DNA from: Saussurea involucrata | Taxonomy: Eukaryota > Streptophyta > Magnoliopsida > Asterales > Asteraceae | Assembly: GCA_033807775.1 (NCBI GenBank) | Contig: CM066326.1 | Span: 94,466,873 to 94,530,872, forward strand | DNA: 64,000 bases | Direction of reading: 5' to 3' | Part shown: positions 52,048-61,279 of the stretch, piece by piece | How positions within the stretch are numbered: position 1 is the stretch's first letter | Layout: each line of letters opens with the position of its first letter | The notes under the pieces: model-generated | Databases searched by the model: none | Seen by the model: only the letters and a program-made list of their open reading frames with translations | Told to the model about the DNA's origin: nothing | Translations under genes and position numbers: made by a program

Positions 52048-52862
52048 TCACAATTTTAATTCTTATATTTGAAAAACTTTCAAAAGAATTACACACAGAA
52101 AACTTAAGATTGTTGCGGAAAAGAACAGATAAACTATTCTAACAATCTTACACAAAGTATACAACAAAACAACTAAGAACACTAAGAGCAAAGCTATTGA
52201 GTTTTAAGGCTTAAAAGAAGGTTTCTTGCACTGAGAGAATTTCTTAAAAGCGTGAGAATTGCATGAAGAGCACTTCTCCTTTTATAGTGCCAAGGAGTGC
52301 CCAAGCATTAAATGCTTGGGACACTTGTCATCTTCACATATGCTGATAATGTTGACTTCAGGAGAACTGTGAAGTCCTTGTCACTTTTCACTAGGTGCAG
52401 ACAGAGTAGCTTGAGCAGATAATAGGGACCTTAACTGAAAGTGGATAAAGAGACAAACTGTCACTTTTCTCTGCTGGAGGATATTGTCCCATAATAAATG
52501 ATCTTCTGTCTTGAGCTTTTAGCACCGAAGTGGTTTCCACCGAGATTGAGAAATCTTCGGTGGATAGAAGACTAGTCCACCGAAATTGCAAGCATGTTTC
52601 GGTGGTAACTAGTCCACCGAAATTGCAAGCATGTTTCGGTGGTGAGAGGACCACCGAAATTACAAGTGTATTTCGGTGGTGAGAGGACCACCGAAATTAC
52701 AAGTATATTTCGGTGGTGAGAGGAGCACCGAAAGGGTCATCGGTGGTGGATGGGGACCACCGAATTTGTCCATGCACTTCGGTGGAAGAGGCCACCGAAA
52801 TTGTCCTATAAATTCGGTGGAGAGAAGGCCACCGAAATGTCAAGGAATTTCGGTGGTGATGA
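52048..52862 (-). repeat. Sirevirus C LTR fragment (direct copy of 38862-39676)
   Basis: Starts inside TCACAATT and stops inside a TTTCGGTGGTGA word, where env-like coding sequence takes over. It includes the TATA box and most of the hairpin array. Confidence 0.92.
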
Positions 52863-53930
52863 TTTCGGTGGAGAGGAGGATTTCGGTGAAGAGGGTTTCG
52901 GTGGAGGCTGGTTACTGGAAAGTTTCTTGATGGATGGAAGTTTCGGTGGAGCCGTGGTTTTCTCCCCCTCAGGAACAGCCGGTAACTTGAAACCCAACTC
53001 ATAGAAGGCCTTATCAAACTTGGAGTGTAGGAAGGCCAGACTCGTTTCGGTGGTATGGGGAACCAAGGCAAAGTCACCGAGATCCATTTCCCACTGGGAA
53101 CGTTCAGGACTGGGTGAGTCGGTGGAAGGTTTGGAGAGGGACTCTACTGTGGTAGAAAGGGTAGATAATTTTTCTTGAATGGGGCGTAGGGCTTCGGTGA
53201 TGGCATCAAGAAGAAGATGCGGTAGCTGAGACTCGAGGTTAGAGATGCGGGAATTGGCTTGGGAGATTAAGGTGATGGTAGATTTAAGAAAGGTAGAGGT
53301 GCGGTCGATGTGCGGGGAAGTTTGGCCACCGATTTCGGGGAACGAACAGTGCCATCGAAGGGGATCCGCTTCGGGAAGAGGATGTCGTAAGTGAGGCGCG
53401 AGTGCGTCGGTGTAGAGGGTTCGGGGAGGTCGGGGAGGTGAGGGTGTACGTTGTGGAGAGTGTTGCCTCGGCGAGGGAGGCTCGATGGGATGTTCTTCGG
53501 GGGACAGGATGGTTCGGGGAGAACCAGTGTCCGCTAAAAGAAATGCAAAGAAATCATGTGGGGGTGAAGATTGTGGGGGGGAACCCTGATTGGGTTGTGC
53601 AATCTCATCGATCACAAACTGATCGGGTGAAAGGCTGTGAAGTGAAAAGTCAGAACCCTCGAGAGGAGAGACCTCGAGGTCATCTCCACCACCCAAAGAA
53701 TCGAGTGGGGAGGTTTGTTTAGGGTTCTCCAAGTGTACAACTGAGGCCTTTTGAGAGGCAACAGAGGAGATGGTGGGGTTCGAAACGGATACCCTTGGCC
53801 CGGAGGGATGAAGTTCAACAACCGGCGATTTTTGAGAATCGACAGTTGGATTTGTTGGTGGGGCCGATGGTTTCCGGGACCTCTTTGGAAGAGATCCCGA
53901 AGGGGAAGATGAGTGCCTCCGCTTATGAGA
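52861..53930 (-). pseudogene. Env-like ORF fragment (direct copy of 41354-42423)
   Basis: Offset 11,507 from the first copy throughout. Here the frame is open through the position where the first copy has TGA (CGA at about 53516), giving DTGSPRTILSPEE. It is truncated at both ends: the 5' side (53930) is fused to protease sequence, the 3' side to LTR sequence in the PPK-repeat region. The open frame from 53954 uses a chance ATG. Confidence 0.9.
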
Positions 53931-54288
53931 TCCGTCTTCCCGATAACACCACATTGAATTGTTTGTCTACCACGGAGCAGACACAAAGTTCAAAGATAAC
54001 TTTGTATCCAAGATCACACAGTTGGCTAATGCTGAGGAGGTTATGCATGAGGCCGTCCACAAAAGCCACCTTATTGAAGGTTACAGATCCATTAGAGAGA
54101 GTTCCGTATCCTTTGGTGTAACCCTTAGAATTATCACCAAAAGTTACAGATGGACCTTTTCCCGGCACATAGTTGATGAGAAGAGACTTGTTTCCCGTCA
54201 TGTGGCGTGAGCACCCGCTGTCTAGATACCAAATTTGATGGTGCTCAAAAGCCTGCATGCAAATACACATTAGTTCTTTGGTACCCAT
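53931..54288 (-). pseudogene. pol: Protease and start of the pre-integrase region of Sirevirus pol, truncated
   Basis: The frame opens with MGTKELMCIC and has the copia protease site WYLDSGCSRHMTGNKSL, then FGDNSKGYTKGYG and DGLMHNLLSISQLCDLGY. It stops at the 53930 seam, so integrase is missing. Its start overlaps the end of gag by 19 bp and lies in the -1 frame relative to gag. Confidence 0.88.
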
Positions 54289-56969
54289 TTTGTAATGGGT
54301 CCTTTGGGGTTAGAAGAGCATGATTCCTTAAGCTTGGATCTATCAATTCTATCCTTGGGACAGTCCTTAGCCATATGAAAAGTGTCACCACAGTTATAGC
54401 ATTTTCTATAGATAAACACCTTTTTAACATTTTTAGCATTTTTCATGTTTTGGCTTTTATCATTTGTTCTTATAACCTTGTTAGAGGAGAACAGAGCAGG
54501 AGGCTTGGACCCAAGGATTCCTTTGGATAAATCTTTGGAGGTTGATTTTCTTAAGAGCACAGATCTAGGAATTTGATGAATATAAGTGTTGTTAGAGGGA
54601 ATGCTTGGGGTAAAACTTTTAGGATGGGAGCTTGCCATGCAGTTGACCACCGATTTTCCTTTGTCGGCACAGGAGATCCTGTTTGAGTGAACAGGAGTTT
54701 CTCTTTTGGGGATCTTTGAGGGCTTAGGTTCGGTGTAGGTATCTATGTGAATAGATTTTAACACTTCATGAAGAGGAATTGGAGGATCATTGATTGAGGG
54801 ATCGGTGGGCACAAAGGGGATAAGATCGGTGGGTTTAGATCTTTTGGAAGGATTAGCTTTTGAAGAGTTTGAGGAGGAGGCTTCATCCATGGCCGAAAAT
54901 TTGAGCTGATCATGGATGGGTTTAGAAACGTCATTTGAATCTTGCTTCTCAATGATTTGCAATGAGGAGTCTTTGGCCTTTAAGGATATACCATACTTTA
55001 AGGCTTCACACAGATCTAATGAGTTCAAAGAGATGGAATCACAAGAGCTAGAATCAGAGAGATCATCACATGCATTGGTGGGGGGAACAAGAGCAAGAGT
55101 GGACTCACAAACATCAGTTTTTCCAAATCCTAGACCGAACTTGTTTGAACTACAGATTTGACTTTGAAAGATTTGTTCAAGATTTTTGGAAGAGCTTGAC
55201 CATTTTTTGATGACTTCTTGTTCCCTTTTTAGTTTCTTAAACAGGGAGTTCTTTTCTTTTGAGATCACATGATTTATTGTTTTCAAGTCCTCAAGCTCAT
55301 TTTTGATTTCCTCAAACCTTTTGAGCTTAGACATGCAAATTTCAAGTTCAGCTTTGAGCTCTTTCACTTGAGCAGATTTTCTATTCTTACTGTCTTTAAC
55401 AGAATAAAAATCTTGAGTTAAAGATTCATAGGCATTGATCTTTTCAATATCAGACATATTATTGAAGGGATGTACCTGAGCGTAGGCTGTGGAGCACCCA
55501 GTTGCCACCAGAGCCATAGGAGAAGTGGCCTTTTCGGAAACTTCCATTTCTTCTGAGATGGCCACGAAGCATCTATTCTGAGAATCACTGTCGGAGGTGT
55601 CTTCGTCGTCCCAATCGTGGGTTTCTGCCATGAGACCCTTCCCTTTTCTCTCTAGACCCTCACTCCTTTCCTTCTCTTTCTTGTACTTGGCCTTGTATTT
55701 CTCAGCACGCTCCTGATGATTTAAGAAGGATGGTGGGGACTCCTTTTTGGGAAAGGTTGATTTGAAAGGCATGTGTTTGGATTTTTCCCTTTTTGAAGAG
55801 GGATTGTCAGAAGAAGTAAATCTGGACTTGGAGATACGCTTGCTTCTACACTCAGATGCAAAATGTCCTTTCTTGCCACAGTTGTAGCATTCCTCATTAG
55901 ACTTGTCAGAAGAAGTTTTGAAAGATGAAGTTTTTCTAAGACTTCGAGATTTGTTGAAGGGACGAAACTTGTGTTTAGAACCGGCCATCATTGCCATCTC
56001 ATCCGACAACTGTTCAACCATGATATCCTCACCTTCATCATCAGCATCACTAAGATATGCTTCCGTTTGGTGGGTTACATTTGCTTGGCTGTCATTGTCA
56101 GAGTCAGATGAAGGATAGGTGATTCTAGGAAGATTTTGAGAATTCTTGGAACTTTCACTAACAAGAGCTATAGAGGAGCTCTTTATTTCTTTGATGAAAG
56201 ATTTCCGTTGAAGCTTGGTTTGCTCAAAATTGAAAAGAGTACCATATAAAACAGTTAAGGGCATGAACTCAAGGTCCTTGGTAGTTTTAATACAAGTACA
56301 TATGTTTTCCCAAAAATCTGGGAGACAGTCCATGAACTTGCATAAAACTTCCTCATTATCATAGACTCTGCCCAATAACTTGAGATCATTAATAAGAGAG
56401 TTGAAGCGATTGTAGAAGCTAGGAAGAGATTCTCCCTTTTCAAAAGAAAATAGTTCATACTTTCTGATAAGACCAATCTTTTTACATTTCTTGACTTCCT
56501 CTGTACCTTCGTACAGAACACATAGAGTGGTCCACATTTCTTTGGCAGTTTCAAAGTTCACCAAAGAGTGGTAGACCTCATCAGGAAGAGAGAGAGCAAT
56601 AATAGCTCTTACCTTGGAGTCAAGAGTAACTAAACGTTTTTCCTCATCAGTATACTTTTTAGGATTTTTGAGAATATACCGACCAGTAGCACTGGATTTT
56701 TCCTCATCAGAATCACTAGAGATTTCCTTTTCAAAGGTCTCTTTACCTGGCCTCTGCGTGTCATAGCGAGCCCAAACTCTGGGGATAATGGGTCCCTCTT
56801 TGAGAATGGTTGGATATCTAGTATCCACTCCTTCCATGAATAGCATCATGCGGCTTTTCCACAAGGAGAAGTTGTTGGCATTAAACTTAGGAGGTTTTGA
56901 AATAGACCCATTTTCTGAAAAGTTGTTTTGAAGAGAGTTTTCAACAGTAGAAGAAGAAGAGGCAGCCAT
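54270..56969 (-). CDS. gag: Gag polyprotein of Sirevirus, complete 899-aa frame
   Basis: Copia-type Gag: the N-terminal block KPPKFNANNFSLWKSRM and a UBN2-like domain to about residue 260 (AKEMWTTLCVLYEGTEEVKK, ESLPSFYNRFNSLINDLK). There are two CCHC zinc knuckles far apart: CYNCGKKGHFASEC at about 360 and CYNCGDTFHMAKDC at about 855, near the C-terminus. Between them are acidic and Ser-rich parts and a predicted coiled coil (about 520-610, rich in KELKAELE and SLFKKLKREQEV). It ends KGPITKWVPKN, the normal lead-in to protease. The ATG is the first in the frame; 15 bp of leader remain before a seam at 56984. No stops were seen, so it could still be translated if transcribed. Confidence 0.9.
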   Translation of the reverse strand: MAASSSSTVENSLQNNFSENGSISKPPKFNANNFSLWKSRMMLFMEGVDTRYPTILKEGPIIPRVWARYDTQRPGKETFEKEISSDSDEEKSSATGRYILKNPKKYTDEEKRLVTLDSKVRAIIALSLPDEVYHSLVNFETAKEMWTTLCVLYEGTEEVKKCKKIGLIRKYELFSFEKGESLPSFYNRFNSLINDLKLLGRVYDNEEVLCKFMDCLPDFWENICTCIKTTKDLEFMPLTVLYGTLFNFEQTKLQRKSFIKEIKSSSIALVSESSKNSQNLPRITYPSSDSDNDSQANVTHQTEAYLSDADDEGEDIMVEQLSDEMAMMAGSKHKFRPFNKSRSLRKTSSFKTSSDKSNEECYNCGKKGHFASECRSKRISKSRFTSSDNPSSKREKSKHMPFKSTFPKKESPPSFLNHQERAEKYKAKYKKEKERSEGLERKGKGLMAETHDWDDEDTSDSDSQNRCFVAISEEMEVSEKATSPMALVATGCSTAYAQVHPFNNMSDIEKINAYESLTQDFYSVKDSKNRKSAQVKELKAELEICMSKLKRFEEIKNELEDLKTINHVISKEKNSLFKKLKREQEVIKKWSSSSKNLEQIFQSQICSSNKFGLGFGKTDVCESTLALVPPTNACDDLSDSSSCDSISLNSLDLCEALKYGISLKAKDSSLQIIEKQDSNDVSKPIHDQLKFSAMDEASSSNSSKANPSKRSKPTDLIPFVPTDPSINDPPIPLHEVLKSIHIDTYTEPKPSKIPKRETPVHSNRISCADKGKSVVNCMASSHPKSFTPSIPSNNTYIHQIPRSVLLRKSTSKDLSKGILGSKPPALFSSNKVIRTNDKSQNMKNAKNVKKVFIYRKCYNCGDTFHMAKDCPKDRIDRSKLKESCSSNPKGPITKWVPKN

Positions 56970-56983
56970 CGCAGATCAAGTTT

Positions 56984-57008
56984 AGGTTTTGAAATAGACC
57001 CATTTTCT
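56984..57008. repeat. 25-bp templated duplication at the mosaic/segmental-duplication seam
   Basis: The 25 bp starting AGGTTTTGAAATAGACC are an exact copy of 56892-56916, inside gag, 92 bp away. They sit between the gag leader and the start of duplication copy 2. Confidence 0.95.
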
Positions 57009-57281
57009 TATTTGTAGAAACCATGTTTACTCAACTAAAAGCTCGACTTCATTAAGATAAAAGAAGTCAATGAATGTGTTCTTGTAAACCGTGAAAACAT
57101 CCAAATAAAATTTACAATTATTGACTACCATTTACAAAAATTTCTAAATAGGTTTTGGTTCTCCGATAAAACAAACGTTTGCCAAACACTATATTCTGTC
57201 TAGTTTTCACTTTGTTGAACATGTAAGAGCAAAAAAAAATATTTGCCACATGAAAATGAATTACAATTATATGCAGAATAC

Positions 57282-57432
57282 TTGTTTAAGTCCAATTATA
57301 TTGTCACCTTCCATGACTTTCTCCCAGTCAAATCTCTCGGAAATAGCATTGAGCAAAGTGGCAATTTGTTCATACTTCACGGGACTCAACGTTTTAAGCT
57401 CGAAACCAAACTTTTCATGTTTTGTTCCTATT
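57282..57432 (-). pseudogene. GSH1: GSH1 exon fragment, duplicate copy
   Basis: Identical in layout to exon a at 23191-23341: acceptor TTTGGCAG, KFGFELK and EGDNIIGLKQ, donor CAA|GTATTC. Exon b is absent because the duplication starts between the two exons. Confidence 0.85.
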
Positions 57433-57459
57433 CTGCCAAATCAATACAGTAGAGCAAAT

Positions 57460-60040
57460 TGTAACACCCCGAATTTCCATTATATTATTTTAATATGAAT
57501 GGGGTTGAATTGTAATTTAGTCTAAGTTGTGGACTATTTATAATTATAAACTATAGGGTTGAAATTGTATTTTGACCAAAGTTTATAAGTTAATGTTGAA
57601 ATTAGAAATGTGAAGGTGTGTGTGGTCATTTATTGTAACCTTGAAGTTGAAGGGGTGTTGGGTCATTCTTTGAAAGTTGAGTTACTTAAGGGTTGGGTAT
57701 GTTGAATTGAAATAGGATCTCGATTCTTTTTTGTGAAGTCGGTCCAGAGAAAAAGTAGGGAGAGAAAGAAGAAAAAAGAAAAAGAGAAAAGTTGGAGCTG
57801 GGATTCGTGTGGTAAGAGTTTGAATCTCCTTCTTTAATTCTTGATCAGTTGAGTAACATCAGTTTGAATCACTCTCCAGTGGATTGTGAAATCAGAGAGA
57901 AGGAAGATTGGATTTGCTGGAGTAAACTTTTGAGCAGGTGAGTCCATCCCTTTCATTTAGAAATTAACAGTTGAAATTGAATCAGATTTGATATATAAAC
58001 TGTCTGAATGAATTGGTATATCTGTATGAAAATGAAATCGATCATTAAAGTGTATTAGGATGAGCTTTATGAGTTAATTTGACGTAAAACGGATACCCAG
58101 TATCGAGGTTTCGGAAGTGAGTGAGTTCCGGAATTGAGTGAGTTCCAGAATTGAGAGAGTTCTGGAATTGAGTGAGTTTGAGAGAGTTCCAGAATTGAGT
58201 GAGTTTCGGAATTGAGAGAGTTCTGGAATTGAGAGAGTTCCGGAATCGAGAGAGTTCTGGAATTGGGTAAGTTCCGGAATTGGGTTTTTCAGGAATTGGA
58301 CTTGGGATTCGGTATGGGGAGTTTCGGAATGGACTTAGAATCCGGTATGGTTAATTTTCGGAATTGGATTAGATCCGGAATTAAGAAGAACCGGAAGTGA
58401 TCCGGAATCAAATGCGATCGAGAATGGATCCGGAAGTGATCCGAAAATAGATGTAATCCGGAATGGATCCGATAATAGATGTAATCCGGAATGGATCCGA
58501 TTTCGGTGGGGATCCGGAATGGAGTATGATTTCTTTTAGAATTCAGTTTGGGATCCGGTGTTAATTTAGAATCCGGATTCGAATAGTCCCGGACTTGGAG
58601 TTCGAAATACTATTCTGTATATAGTTTATGGAGGGGGAACAATTGAGGATAAGGATACAATGGGTTATCCGGTATTCTCAGAATTGAAAGTGTTATGGGA
58701 TGTGGTGTGATATGTTATTATACATATACACTAGTAAATGGATCCATAGGCACTGTTAGATAAATGTGGAATAGATCGGGCTCTGAACGATATTTCCCAT
58801 TTTGTTTATAATTGGATGAACGTGGAAAAGGCGGGGCGCTAACCGTAATTCCCGTTGGCCTACAATGTGGATTGTTAATCCCATTTCGAGAGGCGATAAC
58901 CTATAATGTGGAATAGGCATAAAGTAATTTGTAATTCCCATTTCGAGAGGTGATTATTAACGTGGATTATTCTCGTTGGCTTATAATGTGGATTGTTAAT
59001 CCCATTTCAAGAGGCGATAACCTATAATGTGGAATAGGCATAAAGTAATTTGTAATTCCCATTTCGAGAGGTGATTATTAACGTGGATTATTCTCGTTGG
59101 CCTATAATGTGGATTGTTAATCTCATAAAAGAGGCGATAACCTATAATGTGGAATATGCATAAATAATTTGTAATTCCCATTTCGAGAGGTGATTATTAA
59201 CGTGGATTATTCCCGTTGGCCTATAATGTGGATTGTTAATCTCATTTCGAGAGGCGATAACCTATAATGTGGAATAGGCATAAAGTAATTTGCAATTCCC
59301 ATTTCGAGAGGTGATTAGTAACGAGGAATAGGCATAAAGTAATTTGTAATTCCCGTTGACTTGGAATGATTGAATAGACAAAGTAGAATTGTTATTCCTG
59401 TTGAAATAGTGGAATAGGCAAAGTATAATCGCTATTCTTGTTGAGAAGTGGAATAGGCAAAATATAGTTGCTATTCGTATTGACTGTAGTGAATAGGCAA
59501 ACATAACTGCCATTCGTAATTAAGACGCGGAAACGTGAAATAGACAAAGTGTGATTGTGGTTTCCACTTGCTTTCGGTGGATTAGAGATAGGCAATACGT
59601 AAATGCTATTTCTGCTTCCATTCCAAGAAAGAGGTACGGCGACTGATTGTAATTCCTTAGGCTTGAGTGATGATCTAGAATCGGTAATGATTCATAGTAG
59701 GCCTTCGAACATGATGTTATGACTTTCTGAATGTTAGTCATATTCATGGGATCGAGTATGTTCCCGTCATTATGATATGAGTACGAGTACGGTAAGAATG
59801 GTGGCGAACCAGGTTTGTTTATATGCTTGAATATCTGAGTTTTCAAGTTGTTAATGTTTTAATTTGAATTTGGATGTTCTCACTAGGCGTAAGCCTAATT
59901 GTTCAAATTCAATCTTCTTACCAGGTATGAGTTCAGGGAAGTAATGGGATGTGGGACGAGTGCTTTTGGTATTCAACCTTTGATGATAAGCGGAGAACTT
60001 AGACGATGCGAGGAGGCTTTGGATGGATTGCTTAGATAAC
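57460..60040 (+). mobile_element. Tekay-like Ty3 LTR, 3' truncated, duplicate copy
   Basis: Copy of 23369-25947, with the TTCCGGAA minisatellite, the ~120-bp tandem repeats and the CTCACTAGGC..CTTACCAGGTA block (59879-59929). Confidence 0.75.
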
Positions 60041-61279
60041 TGATAACGCCACTTTTTGGCGTTATTTTCGGTACTCAAACCAATGAGATTGGCTTGTGTT
60101 CAAGTAAAAAGGCGGGTATTTTATGGTTTATCTAGTGGAATGTGCAGGTTATTTGACAGGTAGTAATATTCGAGAAAAGAAGCCAAAAAGAGCCAAAACG
60201 AAGCCCAACGGAAGCCCGAAATCCAAGCCCAAGACCCGCGAACGAACCAGGACCCGAACCGCAACCCAGAAACCGAACCACGCACCTTCTGAAAGGCGCG
60301 CGGTTTTCCACGCGACTTGTGGAAGGTCGCGGGGCCCTCTGCTTTGCGAATTTCAACTTTTAAATCCGATTTTTAGGTCACTTTTCGGTATCGAACTTTG
60401 GGGGGAAACGTCGGTGGGCAGTTCAGGGGCGATTTTCAGAGACCATTCACCCTGTTTGAAGCGAAGAGAGAGGAGAGATCGAGGAGTAAGTCACGACGGA
60501 TAGCGGATTAAAGCCGGGAGAAGGGAGTTCTTCATAGTCTTCGCCATTACGTCTTTTACGTTTACCATGTTTGCATTCATTGTTTACTTTTCTTCTCCTG
60601 CGTTTTTGTCCCCCAACATCATGAACTAACTTTAAGATGTTGGGGGTTGGATTGAATTAGGTTTGTAAGCATGTGAACAGATGACGAATGATTTTATCAG
60701 TTTTTCCTTAATTAATGAAGTATGCAATTTTGCTATTAACGCTTATGTGAATTTGGCCAATTTGCATTCGAATTGTTTGTTAGTAATTAAGTTCGAGAGA
60801 ATTGATTGCTACTTTGAATTAGGAATTGCATGCCTAAGACGATAAATCGGTGATAGAGATATACCGAGTAAGTCTTAGTCCTTATTTGAGCCGTTAGGTT
60901 GAGATCGAGAGATAAAGCTTAACCGTTTAAAATAAATCTGACGCTTAATGTATTTTGAAATCCATAGGTTGGGGTCGAGAGACAAAACTTATCCTTTTCA
61001 AAGTAAAACCCGTTGTTGCTCGAAAGAGAACAACGGTGATTTTGAAGATTAGATTCATTAATGGGAATTAACTGGAAATTGTTGTGAATCAGATGTTTGC
61101 TTGTGAAAACCTAAGGATGTCCAACCCTCAACTATTTTCTCTATCTGAAGTCTCCAAAGCTGTTTACTGTTTCGTTTGCGTTTTCTTTAGTTCTTGCAAT
61201 TGTTTAGTTTTAAACCAACCATCTTCCAATATTCGACAGTTTAGTTAATAGAGCTTGTAGTAATTGTGATACTTAGTTC
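60041..61279 (+). mobile_element. Tat/Athila-like LTR fragment, duplicate copy
   Basis: Copy of 25948-27197. The palindrome is broken here: the left arm is followed directly by TGGAAGG. Confidence 0.5.

Larger units (their letters stand above)
49824..52055 (+). repeat. Right arm of large inverted repeat
   Basis: Inverted copy of 43510-45803. It ends within TCACAATT (52048-52055), where it switches to LTR sequence that also contains TCACAATT. Confidence 0.93.
38798..57008. mobile_element. Rearranged mosaic of Sirevirus subfamily B/C fragments
   Basis: Blocks in order: LTR(-), env-like ORF(-), RT-RNase H(-), AT-rich arm; then RT fragment(+), env-like fragment(+), PPTs(+), LTR(+); then an inverted copy of 43510-45803 at 49824-52055(+); then a copy of LTR 38862-39676 at 52048-52862; a copy of env-like 41354-42423 at 52861-53930(-); then protease and gag(-) to 56983. 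No single complete element can be read. Several seams share 5-12 bp. Confidence 0.85.
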
